From NCBI GenBank assembly GCA_903875445.1, contig CAIQWD010000014.1, positions 1 to 64,000 on the forward strand: DNA of 64,000 nucleotides, in the 5' to 3' direction. The position numbers were made by a program, and so were the translations under genes. This stretch comes from an uncultured delta proteobacterium. Lineage in GTDB: Bacteria; Desulfobacterota; Desulfobulbia; Desulfobulbales; Desulfocapsaceae. Positions 25,079 through 35,427 of the stretch are shown piece by piece (the stretch's first letter is position 1; the number at the start of each line of letters is the position of its first letter). The notes under the pieces were generated by a model that saw only the letters and a program-made list of their open reading frames with translations, had not been told where the DNA came from and searched no databases.

Positions 25079-26908
25079 TTACCGATGTCGTTTCCGGACG
25101 GTCATTTCACAGCTGTCGCAATCGAATCCCAACTGATACTCGCCGGTATTGTCGACAAGAACCAGGGGTTCGACGATTGCCGGAACATTGCCGGTCATCT
25201 TCGGACACATTCTCAGTTGCGCTCGTAGGCAGTATTTGCAGGTCATCAAGATGCAGTCAGCGATATCTTTTGCTTTCAGAACGGATTTATTGCCCCCCTC
25301 CACCCCGTGCCGCTGGTAAAAATCCAGGGCCTTACGGTTAGCGATGTTGTCAAGGTAGCTCACCTCATCCGCCGGCCAGGGATAATCGTTGATCGCAGGT
25401 TCTGCCTGTTCGCACCGATACCCCTCCAGTCTCTTGGCCAGATGTTCCTCCAGACCCTGTCGCCGCAGTTCGTTGAAGATTGCCGCCGAATAGAAGCTCC
25501 CGGGGAGAAGATGAACCTCCACTGCCTCCACAGAAAACAGCGTCCCTCCACTTTTTTTCAGCTGTTTTTCCGCCATCGCCCCAACTGTTCCACCCTGTCT
25601 GGCCATCTCTTTTTCGGCCTTGAGAAGAGTTTTTGAGACAAGGCCATCTTCATCACGCACCGTCATCAGCAACCCGTCGGCAGTTTCGCTCAATTCGATC
25701 CACACCGCCAAGGTCCGACACTGCTCACTCCGGGCAAGCTGCTTGGCGAAGGCCGTATCGGCGTTGCGGTGGACGAGAGTACCCATCGGTACCACTAGAG
25801 CATCCTTGAGATGAATTCTGCCGTTCTCAACCCTGTTTGTTTTTATACCGACAAGTCTTCCCTCTGGACCCAAAAAACACAGCCCGTCACCGTTATTGAC
25901 CACCTCGCTCGTTGCCAAGACCAAGAATCCCTTTCCAGTTTGAATCACCCGGCCCAGTTCCTGTCCGGTTGACTTGGGGCTATCCAGTGCACCGGGTGTA
26001 TTTCTTTTTTTTACAAGGAAATAATCGGTCTTCCCCCGGTTAAACGATTTTGCCGTGTCGGGAGTGAACGAAAAGCTGCAACGGCCGGAAGATGCGGCCT
26101 GAAGCCCGGCATCGGCATCGATGAGTTTATCGAGAGCCTGGCGGTAAAAAGCGGTAACATTTTTGACATATGCTTCGTCTTTCAAACGCCCCTCAATCTT
26201 GAAGGAATCGATGCCGGCTGCAACAAGTTCGGTAAGATGGGCAGAAAGATCCAAATCCTTGAGGCTGAGCAGATGGCGGTCGCGAAGGAGGATTGCCCCC
26301 CGGCCGTCGCGAAGTGTATATTGATGGCGGCAGAACTGGGCGCACTCACCCCGGTTGGCGCTCCGCCCGGCCATAACCTCACTCATATAGCACTGCCCGC
26401 TATAGGATACACAGAGGGCACCATGGACGAAAAATTCGAGGGTCGTGGTGGTCGCCGCCCGGATCGCCCGGATTTGCGCAAGGCTTAATTCTCTTGCCAG
26501 GACCACCTGCCTGAATCCTACTTTTTCGAGAAATTGTACCTTTTCGACAGTGCGATTATTGGTCTGGGTAGAGGCGTGCAGGGGAATCGGCGGCAAATGG
26601 CACTCCAACAGCCCCATATCTTGGATAATAAGGGCATCGACACCGATTTCCCGGAGTTGCCAGGCAAAGCGAGCGGCGAGGGCCAGTTCACGATCATCGA
26701 AGATGGTGTTCAGGGCGACATAGACCCTCGCCCGGAAGCGGTGGGCAACAGTCACCAGTTTTTCGATATCCGTAAGACTATTGGCGGCAGCAATCCTGGC
26801 GCTGAACTGTGGCCCGCCGATGTAGACGGCGTCGGCACCGTGGTCGATGGCGGCAAGGCCACAGGAAAGATTTTTGGCCGGTGCCAGTAATTCGAGGGTA
26901 CGCTTCAC
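25079..26908 (-). CDS. U32-family peptidase
   Basis: A 609-residue protein of the U32 'collagenase-like' group. The TIM-barrel domain (1-270) starts ELLAPAKN and contains DAVYIGGPQFSAR, LHASTQTN and the Cys-rich CVSYSGQCYMSE / CAQFCRHQY cluster. A long C-terminal extension contains more cysteines. Members include RlhA (tRNA/rRNA hydroxylation) and UbiU/V, so 'peptidase' may be a misnomer. GTG 26908 overlaps the DOMON-gene stop as GTGA; earlier starts would lie inside that gene. Confidence 0.9.
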   Translation of the reverse strand: MKRTLELLAPAKNLSCGLAAIDHGADAVYIGGPQFSARIAAANSLTDIEKLVTVAHRFRARVYVALNTIFDDRELALAARFAWQLREIGVDALIIQDMGLLECHLPPIPLHASTQTNNRTVEKVQFLEKVGFRQVVLARELSLAQIRAIRAATTTTLEFFVHGALCVSYSGQCYMSEVMAGRSANRGECAQFCRHQYTLRDGRGAILLRDRHLLSLKDLDLSAHLTELVAAGIDSFKIEGRLKDEAYVKNVTAFYRQALDKLIDADAGLQAASSGRCSFSFTPDTAKSFNRGKTDYFLVKKRNTPGALDSPKSTGQELGRVIQTGKGFLVLATSEVVNNGDGLCFLGPEGRLVGIKTNRVENGRIHLKDALVVPMGTLVHRNADTAFAKQLARSEQCRTLAVWIELSETADGLLMTVRDEDGLVSKTLLKAEKEMARQGGTVGAMAEKQLKKSGGTLFSVEAVEVHLLPGSFYSAAIFNELRRQGLEEHLAKRLEGYRCEQAEPAINDYPWPADEVSYLDNIANRKALDFYQRHGVEGGNKSVLKAKDIADCILMTCKYCLRAQLRMCPKMTGNVPAIVEPLVLVDNTGEYQLGFDCDSCEMTVRKRHR

Positions 26909-27480
26909 ATTTTTGCCATTCCCGGCAGCGCCATCAGAAAACTCCGCCGACAATGAAAATCCGGCACGGTTTCGAAATGATCTATGGCCCAATACGTCGC
27001 GGCCCCTGTCGCAGCCAGGAGCACCCCGGCTATTCCCACTTCAAGCGCCTGACAATCAGGGACAAGTTTGTGCATATCGATCCGACAGAACAGAGATAAT
27101 CCGTTACCGTCTCTAACCACATGGCTGGTAAGTTCGTCAACAGCCGAATCCTCCTGCATTCCCTGCCGGTAAGCAGTGAAATGATAAAGGTTCCAACCGC
27201 CGTCCGGGCCAAGATTCACCTCCCAATAGGGTGATTCCCCGGCAATACCCAAAAAAAGCTCAAAACACGTTTGCCGCCACAGTTCATGGCGCCGAGAAAG
27301 AACCAGACATGGGGTGGGCCAGACAACACTTCGTAAATCCCCTTCCAGTCGGTATTCTATGGAAAGCACCCCGGGCAGTCGATAAAGCGATCCTCCCAGG
27401 GTCAAACCCCGAGAACCCAAGGCGGGTGCAAATGGTCGTAGTTGGAAAGGGTATCCGTACTTCTCCGCTGTCTCCGTCAC
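26905..27480 (-). CDS. DOMON-like domain protein
   Basis: A 191-residue protein. The central pattern ELWRQTCFELFLGI...PYWEVNLGPDGGWNLYHFTAYR matches the DOMON-like carbohydrate-binding-type-9 family, a beta-sandwich with no assigned function in bacteria. No signal peptide is seen. It lies between a ferredoxin gene (17 bases upstream) and the U32 gene (4-base overlap), suggesting a three-gene operon. Confidence 0.75.
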   Translation of the reverse strand: MTETAEKYGYPFQLRPFAPALGSRGLTLGGSLYRLPGVLSIEYRLEGDLRSVVWPTPCLVLSRRHELWRQTCFELFLGIAGESPYWEVNLGPDGGWNLYHFTAYRQGMQEDSAVDELTSHVVRDGNGLSLFCRIDMHKLVPDCQALEVGIAGVLLAATGAATYWAIDHFETVPDFHCRRSFLMALPGMAKM

Positions 27481-27497
27481 AGCCGTCCCAGACGATT

Positions 27498-27695
27498 CTA
27501 TTCTTCCTCGACGTCAATGCAATCAACCGGACACGCTGCGGCAGCGTCTTCAATACACTCCTCATCCTCTGAGTACTGTTCATACACATAGGCTTTTTCC
27601 GTCTCATCGTCAAAACCGAATACATCGGGGCAAAGCTCTATACAGCTCTGGCAACCGATACACTCCTCGTCATCCAATGTAACCTTTAACGCCAT
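27498..27695 (-). CDS. [4Fe-4S] ferredoxin
   Basis: A 65-residue acidic ferredoxin with a CxxCxxC...C cluster site (CIGCQSC, then CP), closest to single-cluster bacterial ferredoxins. Low-potential electron carrier. ATG 27695 follows an excellent AAGGAGG. It heads the putative operon with DOMON and U32 proteins, where it could donate electrons to the U32 enzyme. Confidence 0.9.
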   Translation of the reverse strand: MALKVTLDDEECIGCQSCIELCPDVFGFDDETEKAYVYEQYSEDEECIEDAAAACPVDCIDVEEE

Positions 27696-27719
27696 CCGCA
27701 ACCTCCTTAAAGTAACACT

Positions 27720-27746
27720 TTGACATATCTTATATATTTAAGATAT
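27720..27746. promoter_or_regulatory. AT-rich palindrome upstream of the ferredoxin gene
   Basis: ATATCTTA and TAAGATAT form perfect 8-bp arms around 6 bases (27725-27746). It could be an operator or part of the ferredoxin promoter. No regulator is assigned. Confidence 0.35.
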
Positions 27747-27911
27747 ATCCCATATTTCGAAATAAATTAAGACCGTTTCCAAGGGTTAAAACCCGAAGAA
27801 AGGAGCCGGAGTCCTTGCTCGCAGACAACACGGAGCTGCACCGGTTACTTCATCGCTATTTTTGTTTATATCCGTATTTTCCCCATAATCAATAGAAAAA
27901 AACTTTTTTCT

Positions 27912-29489
27912 CTAAACAACAACGCTTTGGCCATGGCGAGGGACAACCACATTGTACCCCGCGCCACGCAGATACTCGGCAAAAGCCAGAGTTTGTTCCT
28001 CTTCCCCATGCACCAGAGCGATCTTTTTAACTATCAGGTTGGAATCTTTCAATACCCGCATGAGTTCATTGCGATCCCCGTGAGCACTGAAACCTCCCAG
28101 AGTAACTACCCGCGCCTTCAGAGGATAGTCTTTATTATAAAAGCGCACCAGGGGTGCCGGACCCTGCCGACCTTCGGCATTATATTTTTCGCCGACTTCC
28201 TGCAGATGCCTGCCAAAGGTGTTCTGCCCCATATAGCCAACGATCAGGACCGTGTTGCGCTCATCGTGGATCTTGTGTCGAAGGTGGTGCAACACCCGCC
28301 CGCCCTCGCACATGCCTGACCCGGCAAGTACCACATGCGATCGCTGGTCACGGTTCAAGGCCATCGACTCTTCCACAGTCTGAACAAACTTCAATTGGGA
28401 AAAATCAAATGGGTTCAAGCCTCTTTTTAGAAAGGCTTCATGGGTTTCCTGATCATATGTCTCCGGATGTTCGCCGAAGACATGGGTGATCTGAGTAGCC
28501 AGCGGGCTGTCGACCCAAACCGGCATCGGTGGCACTTCTTTGGCCAGATAGAGTTCGTGGAGAAAATAGAGGAGTTCCTGGGTCCGACCGTAGGCGAAGG
28601 CCGGGATGATGACGGAACCGCCCCGGTCAAAGGTCTCTATCAGAGCGTTCTTCAGAAGGGGTTTCATATCCAGCATCCTCTCGTGCAGCCGGTTGCCGTA
28701 GGTGCTTTCCATAATCAACAGATCGATATTACGATGATTTTCTGCAAAATTAAGGGTCGGGTCTTTGATGATCGGCTTGTTGAACCGCCCCAAATCTCCG
28801 GAGTAGAGCACTGTTTTTGTCCGGCCTTCCACCTCGTAACAAATGACCGACATGGCTGATCCGAGGATATGTCCGGCTTCATACAAAGTGCAGGTTAAAT
28901 TCTTGCCGATGGTGACCGTTTCGCCATAGGGAATACCTTGGAAATAGCTCAGAGCCTCCTCCACCTCGGTCATTGTATACAGGGGCGTCACCACTTCAAG
29001 ATGGTGTTCTTTCAGGAGTTTTTCGATTACTTCAGTGCGTAGACCATGGTCTCCGGATTTCAGCAGGGATTTAATTTCCTGCAGATCTTCGCCGGAAATG
29101 GCAATCTTCCCATCTCTGGTTTTGACCTTTGCCAGAAAGGCTTTGGCGGTTTTATAGTTGAGGTAGGATGCGTCACCTTCCTGGATCTTGGCCGAGTCGC
29201 GAAGCAGATACTCGCTGGCGGCGGCGGTCGCCCTTGAACAGAAGATCTGGCCTTTGAAGCCATTCCTGGTAACCATCGGTACACGCCCCGAATGATCAAT
29301 ATGGGCATGGGAGAGAATCATGTTGGTCAGAATTTTTGCGTCAACGGGGAGTACACGGTTCTTCGCCTCGGTCTCCTTTCGTTTGCCTTGGAAAAGGCCG
29401 CAATCCAGCAAAATAGTATCATAATCGGTTGTCAGGGTATGAAACGAACCGGTAACCTCTCGCGTTGCACCGAAAAATGAAACATGCAT
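27912..29489 (-). CDS. Beta-CASP metallo-hydrolase (RNA nuclease-like)
   Basis: A 525-residue metallo-beta-lactamase/beta-CASP protein: HAHIDHSG zinc site near 60, a second zinc region (YEAGHILGSA near 205), the beta-CASP insertion near 230-380 (ESTYGNRLH onward) and a C-terminal motif SAHGDRNEL. Proteins of this type cleave RNA 3' to 5' or endonucleolytically. AAGGAGC precedes the start. It stands alone between the ferredoxin and Trm5-like genes. Confidence 0.9.
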   Translation of the reverse strand: MHVSFFGATREVTGSFHTLTTDYDTILLDCGLFQGKRKETEAKNRVLPVDAKILTNMILSHAHIDHSGRVPMVTRNGFKGQIFCSRATAAASEYLLRDSAKIQEGDASYLNYKTAKAFLAKVKTRDGKIAISGEDLQEIKSLLKSGDHGLRTEVIEKLLKEHHLEVVTPLYTMTEVEEALSYFQGIPYGETVTIGKNLTCTLYEAGHILGSAMSVICYEVEGRTKTVLYSGDLGRFNKPIIKDPTLNFAENHRNIDLLIMESTYGNRLHERMLDMKPLLKNALIETFDRGGSVIIPAFAYGRTQELLYFLHELYLAKEVPPMPVWVDSPLATQITHVFGEHPETYDQETHEAFLKRGLNPFDFSQLKFVQTVEESMALNRDQRSHVVLAGSGMCEGGRVLHHLRHKIHDERNTVLIVGYMGQNTFGRHLQEVGEKYNAEGRQGPAPLVRFYNKDYPLKARVVTLGGFSAHGDRNELMRVLKDSNLIVKKIALVHGEEEQTLAFAEYLRGAGYNVVVPRHGQSVVV

Positions 29490-29625
29490 ACCTGCTCCTT
29501 TCCTTGGTCAATTCTTCCTCTAGTGCCAGCCACATGATCCGACGGCAGGCCGATTTGCCCTACTACTTAACAAACGACCGGCCAAAACTCAACTACAATC
29601 CCAGGCCGCAACCATCGGGCTGAAA

Positions 29626-30456
29626 TCACTGAATCCGTGCATCAATGCAGATCCTGTAGGTTCGAGGTCCGCAATGTCCACACTTGATGATAGAGAAACC
29701 TTCAACTTGCCGATTGTTGGTGCTGCAAGCGGCGGTGATTTTGGCAAACGAGTCAGCAAAGCAATCCGGTCTTTGCAGATCGTAAAAATGCAGATATCCA
29801 CCAGGCTTCAATATCCGGAGGGCGTCGGCGAGGAAGGTCTCGGCCATCGTCGGCAGAGGCATGACAACCCGGTCAAAGCACTCGCTCAAGATGGGTATGA
29901 TCGCGCCGGCGTCACCAAGATACAGGATAATATTACGAAGTTTTTTGTTGAGTTGCAGATTCTGCAGAGCATACCCATGGGCTTCCGGATTCTTTTCTAT
30001 GCCGACAATTACCTTGGCGAGGCTGAACCGCGAGATAGCTAATGGGTAGGGAGCAACCCCGGAAAAAAGAACGAGAACCGATTCACCCGGGGTAACAAGG
30101 GAGGCGATCCGTCGCCTTTCATTACCGCTTCTCACCGAAAAGTAAACACGTTCCGGATTAAGGCGCAGGCGAATTCCAAATTCCCGCACCTCCGTCTCCT
30201 TTCTGTTTTCTCCGGCAAGAATAGAGAGGGGTATGGTCCTGAATTCACCACCATAAACGCCGGCTCGTTTGGCAACTACCTTGATCCTTCGGTTGCCTGC
30301 CAAGATTGCATTGGCGATCAGTCTTTCGCAAGCTTTAAGGGTTTCCGGGATAATGATGATGGCAATATCACCGACAATGTCATATGACCCTATAAGTGCT
30401 TGCTGTTCTTCCGCGGTCAACACCCCGGACAGGGAGTCTTTCAAGCGCATCGCCAT
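29626..30456 (-). CDS. Trm5-like class I SAM methyltransferase
   Basis: A 276-residue protein of the archaeal/eukaryal Trm5/TYW2 group, which methylates G37 of tRNA. It has the D1-like N-terminal segment (GVYGGEFRTIPLSILAG, then RLNPERVYFSVR), the SAM motif LFSGVAPYPLAI near 130, GIEKNPEAHGYALQN near 155 and a MPLP active-site loop near 200. Bacteria normally use the unrelated TrmD for m1G37, so this is an unusual gene here and may methylate another base. The ATG at 30456 or 30450 may be used. Confidence 0.75.
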   Translation of the reverse strand: MAMRLKDSLSGVLTAEEQQALIGSYDIVGDIAIIIIPETLKACERLIANAILAGNRRIKVVAKRAGVYGGEFRTIPLSILAGENRKETEVREFGIRLRLNPERVYFSVRSGNERRRIASLVTPGESVLVLFSGVAPYPLAISRFSLAKVIVGIEKNPEAHGYALQNLQLNKKLRNIILYLGDAGAIIPILSECFDRVVMPLPTMAETFLADALRILKPGGYLHFYDLQRPDCFADSFAKITAACSTNNRQVEGFSIIKCGHCGPRTYRICIDARIQ

Positions 30457-30468
30457 CGATGAATCCCG

Positions 30469-30514
30469 TTAAAAATAAAAACAGCGTCAGGAAAAGCTCT
30501 TTTCCATGACGCTG
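30469..30514 (-). terminator. Rho-independent terminator of the cold-shock gene
   Basis: A long stem CAGCGTCAxGGAAAA / TTTTCCTGACGCTG (30482-30514, one bulge) is followed on the minus strand by TTTTTATTTTT. It lies just past the cold-shock gene and before the Trm5-like gene. Confidence 0.8.
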
Positions 30515-30558
30515 CTGAGGTTGTAAAAGAAACGGATGTGGCGTGAAAAGTCAGGAAA

Positions 30559-31542
<984 letters not shown>

Positions 31543-32379
31543 ATGTTTAAGATCGTAAAACGTCAAGAAATGTCACAAGGCACCGTTATCCTCAATGAAA
31601 TTGAGGCGCCTTTGATTGCCAAAAAAGCCAAGCCCGGACAATTTGTCATACTTAAGGCCAATGAAACAGGTGAGCGAATCCCTCTCACCATGGCCGATAC
31701 CAATCCTGCCAAGGGTACCATTACCATAATCTATATGGTTGTTGGAAAATCTACGGCTCTTTTTAAGGATTTGAAGGTCGGTGAGGGCTACCAGGATGTC
31801 ATCGGACCCTTGGGAAAAGCCACCCATCTCGAAAAAGTCGGCAAGGTCGTTTGCGTCGGCGGTGGCACCGGTGTCGCCGTCCTCCACCCTATCACCCGGG
31901 GTTTAAAAGAGGTCGGCAACGACGTAACCTGTATCATCGGTTCCCGCAACAAAGGCTTGCTGATCATGGAAGAACACATGAAAGCCGCCTCCCATGATCT
32001 GCGGATTTGTACCGATGACGGTTCCTACGGCCACCATGGCTTCGTCACCGATGTCCTGAAAGATGTGCTCAAGGGGGGCGACATCAAACTGGTTGTGGCA
32101 ATCGGCCCGGTTCCCATGATGAAGGCGGTCAGCAACATCACCAAAGAGTTCAACGTGGAAACCATGGTCAGCCTCAATCCGATCATGGTCGACGGCACCG
32201 GAATGTGCGGCGGTTGCCGGGTTACCGTTGGCGGGAAAACCAAATTCGCCTGCGTTGACGGCCCTGAGTTTGATGGTCACCAAGTCGATTACGACGAACT
32301 CATGCTCCGCCTCCGAGCTTATCAGGAAGAGGAACGAAAATGTCATCAAGACTATTGCACTATCCGCGACGCCAAATAA
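31543..32379 (+). CDS. nfnA: NfnA/sulfide dehydrogenase small subunit (ferredoxin-NADP reductase)
   Basis: A 278-residue flavoprotein of the ferredoxin-NADP+ reductase family: FAD-binding part to about 100, NAD-binding GGGTGVAVLHP near 110, and a C-terminal C-rich cluster (GMCGGCRVTVGG...FACVDGP) for a [2Fe-2S] centre. With the next gene it forms the electron-bifurcating NADH-dependent ferredoxin:NADP+ oxidoreductase typical of sulfate reducers and other anaerobes. ATG 31543 follows GGAGGGA. The NfnB gene lies 84 bases downstream. Confidence 0.93.
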   Translation: MFKIVKRQEMSQGTVILNEIEAPLIAKKAKPGQFVILKANETGERIPLTMADTNPAKGTITIIYMVVGKSTALFKDLKVGEGYQDVIGPLGKATHLEKVGKVVCVGGGTGVAVLHPITRGLKEVGNDVTCIIGSRNKGLLIMEEHMKAASHDLRICTDDGSYGHHGFVTDVLKDVLKGGDIKLVVAIGPVPMMKAVSNITKEFNVETMVSLNPIMVDGTGMCGGCRVTVGGKTKFACVDGPEFDGHQVDYDELMLRLRAYQEEERKCHQDYCTIRDAK

Positions 32380-32463
32380 CCGTCGAACCTCTTGTATCTC
32401 GCCGACCTTCTTAACATTGAGTGATATTTATTATCGTGGAATCGATTTTATTCGGAGGAAAAC

Positions 32464-33876
32464 ATGTCAGAAACAGCAGGTAAAAAAGCACAAATCGGAA
32501 GAGTTGCCATGCCGGAGCAGGAAGCGAAAATCAGGGCTCGCAACTTCCTTGAGGTACCGACCGGCTACACGGTCAAAATGGCACAGGAAGAGGCATCGAG
32601 ATGCCTTCAATGCAAAAAACCCGGATGTGTCGAAGGATGTCCGGTAGGCGTTGATATTCCCGGTTTCATCGATCTTATCGCCCAGGGCGATATGACCGGT
32701 GCCATCCGCAACCTCTGGGGCAAAAATGCCTTACCGGCGGTTTGCGGCCGGGTCTGCCCCCAGGAGGTTCAATGTGAAGGAAAATGCATTGTCGGCAAAA
32801 AGGGTGACCCCGTAGCCATCGGCAACCTCGAGCGCTTCTGTGCCGACTACGAACGGGAACACGGCACCGGCGAATTGCCGCCAACGGCATCAGCCACCGG
32901 GAAAAGAGTAGCCGTCGTCGGTTCCGGACCATCCGGCCTCACCGTTGCCGGCGACCTTATCATCAAGGGCCACGATGTTACCATCTTTGAGGCCTTCCAT
33001 AAGCCGGGCGGCGTTCTCGTATACGGTATTCCCGAATTTCGCCTACCTAAGGCAATTGTCGCCCAAGAAGTTAATTTTCTTGAAAGACTTGGGGTTAACG
33101 TTCAGTGCAATGCCGTTGTCGGCAGGACGGTTTCCCTCGATGAACTCTTCGAAGAAGGATATGACGCAATCTATGTCGGGGTAGGTGCCGGCTTACCGAA
33201 ATTCATGAATATTCCCGGAGAAAACTATGTCGGCATCCTCTCCGCCAACGAGTATCTTACCCGTGCCAATCTTATGAAGGCCTACAAGTACCCGGAAGTC
33301 GACACGCCCATTCCTCTCGGCAAAAATGTTGTCGTCCTCGGTGCCGGCAACGTGGCCATGGACTCGGCCCGCACGGCAATGCGCCTCGGGGCTGAGAGCG
33401 TCAAGATCGTTTATCGCCGTTCCCGCGATGAAATGCCGGCACGTAGCGCAGAAATCCATCATGCCGAAGAAGAAGGCATTGAACTCTTCCTGCTCACCAA
33501 CCCGACCCGTTATATTGGCAATGCAAACGGTAGGCTGACCGGCATGGAATGTTTACGCATGGAACTTGGCGAACCCGATGCCTCCGGCAGACGCCGCCCT
33601 GTAGCTGTAAAGGGATCGGAGTTTGAGATAACCTGCGACCTGTGCATCGTCGCCGTCGGCTCCGGCGCCAATCCGCTCCTTACCAGCGAAACCCCGGACA
33701 TGAAGCTGAACAAATGGGGCAACGTCCACGCCGATGAGAAAAACGGCAAAACCACCAAACCAAGGGTTTGGGCCGGCGGCGATATCGTAACCGGAGCAGC
33801 AACCGTTATTCTCGCCATGGGTGCCGGGCGAGCGGCGGCAAACTCCATTCATGACTACCTGACCCTCGGCTGGTAG
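32464..33876 (+). CDS. nfnB: NfnB large subunit (GltA-like NADPH oxidoreductase)
   Basis: A 470-residue subunit with two N-terminal [4Fe-4S] sites (CLQCKKPGCVEGCP and CGRVCPQEVQCEGKC), an FAD fold starting VVGSGPSGLTVAG near 145 and a second NADPH-binding fold near 285 (VVLGAGNVAMD). It holds the bifurcating flavin and completes Nfn with NfnA. The alternative glutamate synthase small subunit reading is less likely because nfnA precedes it. ATG 32464 follows GGAGGA. Confidence 0.93.
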   Translation: MSETAGKKAQIGRVAMPEQEAKIRARNFLEVPTGYTVKMAQEEASRCLQCKKPGCVEGCPVGVDIPGFIDLIAQGDMTGAIRNLWGKNALPAVCGRVCPQEVQCEGKCIVGKKGDPVAIGNLERFCADYEREHGTGELPPTASATGKRVAVVGSGPSGLTVAGDLIIKGHDVTIFEAFHKPGGVLVYGIPEFRLPKAIVAQEVNFLERLGVNVQCNAVVGRTVSLDELFEEGYDAIYVGVGAGLPKFMNIPGENYVGILSANEYLTRANLMKAYKYPEVDTPIPLGKNVVVLGAGNVAMDSARTAMRLGAESVKIVYRRSRDEMPARSAEIHHAEEEGIELFLLTNPTRYIGNANGRLTGMECLRMELGEPDASGRRRPVAVKGSEFEITCDLCIVAVGSGANPLLTSETPDMKLNKWGNVHADEKNGKTTKPRVWAGGDIVTGAATVILAMGAGRAAANSIHDYLTLGW

Positions 33877-33905
33877 AAAAATCTCTTACTCTTCTGCTGT
33901 TGCAA

Positions 33906-33943
33906 AAAACCCTGTCGGTCCCCAAAGTGCCGACAGGGTTTTC
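33906..33943 (+). terminator. Rho-independent terminator of nfnAB
   Basis: Perfect 9-bp stem CCCTGTCGG / CCGACAGGG (33911-33939), then TTTTCT. The other strand carries an A-run, so it can also act leftward. Confidence 0.85.
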
Positions 33944-34563
33944 TCTGCATCCCCATTCCTCCTAGCCACTCGCAGAAACTGCCCCTCGCTCTCTTTTGTC
34001 ATTTATTTTCGGGCTTACATAACCGATTTTGAACGTCAACTCCACACAAATGAATCAATTTGATCTCGTCTTATCGCATTGAATTATCGATACAAAACCA
34101 ACAGAATGTAAAGCGGGCCGGAGTTTCCAAAATTTCATTACAAGCTACGTCTCCCAATCTGCATACGCCAACAATGTGCTTTTTGTGCGTAGTATGAAAT
34201 GCTGGTCTACACAGATTTTCCGAGACAGCGCCACCAAAACATCCGACCGCGTCGTATCTAGGTATTATTGTGGATATATATTTTGAACAACCAGCTCTTC
34301 GACCGATTGTGCATCTGCCGATGCCCAACGGCAAATCGGCACATCAGTCAACGATGATGGCACAATACGCACATTATTTATTTATTATTGCACAAAATGA
34401 ACTCCGGAAAACCAATGTAAGTGGCTGTTTGACAAGGAAAAATATTTTCTTGACAGGGGACAGAGACGACTGTTAATGAATGGTTATTCATAATTGTCTT
34501 CGGTCCGGTGTGCCCTGTAGCAGCCACATTGGGATGAATAAAAGTAGCGAAAAAGGGGAAACG
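33944..34563. other. Intergenic region before nuoA
   Basis: About 620 bases without a recognisable gene. Short frames on both strands match nothing known. A TTGACA (34450-34455) with TAATGA (34474-34479) 18 bases on may be the nuo promoter. The ribosome site is AGGGGAAA before nuoA. Confidence 0.4.
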
Positions 34564-34923
34564 ATGTCATCGGAACTGATTCTCTCGGCGGCGACCTTAA
34601 TCGGCATTGCCGCACTTGTTCCCTGTTTTATGGTCATGACCGCGGTCTTAGGACCCCGGTCCAAGGGAAAGATCAAAAACGAAGCCTATGAGAGCGGCGT
34701 AGGCCCGATTATCGGAGCGGTTGACCAGAAATTCAGTGTCAAGTTCTATCTCCTGGCAATACTCTTTCTGATTTTCGACATTGAAGCGGTTTTCATGTAC
34801 CCATGGGCGGTCAGCGTCCGTGAACTCGGCTGGTTCGGCTTTACAGAGATGGTAGTTTTTATGCTGCTCCTTCTCACTGGACTCATCTACATTCTCAAGA
34901 AGGGGGTGCTCAATTGGCGTTAG
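34564..34923 (+). CDS. nuoA: NADH-quinone oxidoreductase subunit A
   Basis: A 119-residue membrane subunit with three helices. It has the conserved NEAYESGVGPI loop and the FLIFDIEAVFMYPWA motif of the proton-pumping arm near the quinone site. It heads the 13-gene nuo run, with nuoB starting inside its last codons. Confidence 0.97.
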   Translation: MSSELILSAATLIGIAALVPCFMVMTAVLGPRSKGKIKNEAYESGVGPIIGAVDQKFSVKFYLLAILFLIFDIEAVFMYPWAVSVRELGWFGFTEMVVFMLLLLTGLIYILKKGVLNWR

Positions 34924-35426
34924 GATTAGAAGCTAGTCTCGGCAACACGGTTATCACCACCAAACTTGATGCGGTCGTCAACTGGGGTAGGCAGTATTCG
35001 CTGTGGCCCTTCATTTTTGGAACTGCCTGCTGTGCCATCGAGTTTATGAGCGCAGCGGCAAGTCAGCATGACATCTCCCGTTTTGGCGCGGAAGTCGTCC
35101 GCTTTTCTCCTCGCCAGGCCGATCTTCTCTTGGTCTGCGGCACCATCAGCTATAAACAGGCACCTATCCTGAAGCGCATTTATGAACAGATGCCTCTACC
35201 AAAATGGGTTGTCGCCATGGGGGCCTGTGCCAGTTCCGGAGGAATATACGATAACTATTGTACGGTGCAGGGCATCGACACCATAATTCCTGTGGACGTT
35301 TATATCTCGGGCTGTCCGCCAAGGCCGGAAGCTGTTCTGGATGCACTGATAAAAATCCAGGAACAAATTCAAGGCGAAAGCGTTCTTGTTGACCGCCACA
35401 ACGACTTTAAGGGGATTCTCGACTGA
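34914..35426 (+). CDS. nuoB: NADH-quinone oxidoreductase subunit B
   Basis: A 170-residue subunit carrying cluster N2: the CC pair in GTACCAIEF, then MGACASSGG and SGCPPRPE. N2 is the last iron-sulfur centre before quinone. TTG 34914 overlaps nuoA by 10 bases and is the only start that keeps the N-terminus. Confidence 0.97.
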   Translation: MALGLEASLGNTVITTKLDAVVNWGRQYSLWPFIFGTACCAIEFMSAAASQHDISRFGAEVVRFSPRQADLLLVCGTISYKQAPILKRIYEQMPLPKWVVAMGACASSGGIYDNYCTVQGIDTIIPVDVYISGCPPRPEAVLDALIKIQEQIQGESVLVDRHNDFKGILD

Positions 35427-35427
35427 T

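Noticed and set aside
26909-26992. 28-codon N-terminal extension of the U32 protein
   Set aside because: It lies inside the DOMON gene and is not part of the family; GTG 26908 fits the overlap.
34071-34334. 87-codon minus frame before nuoA
   Set aside because: No similarity or start signal visible.
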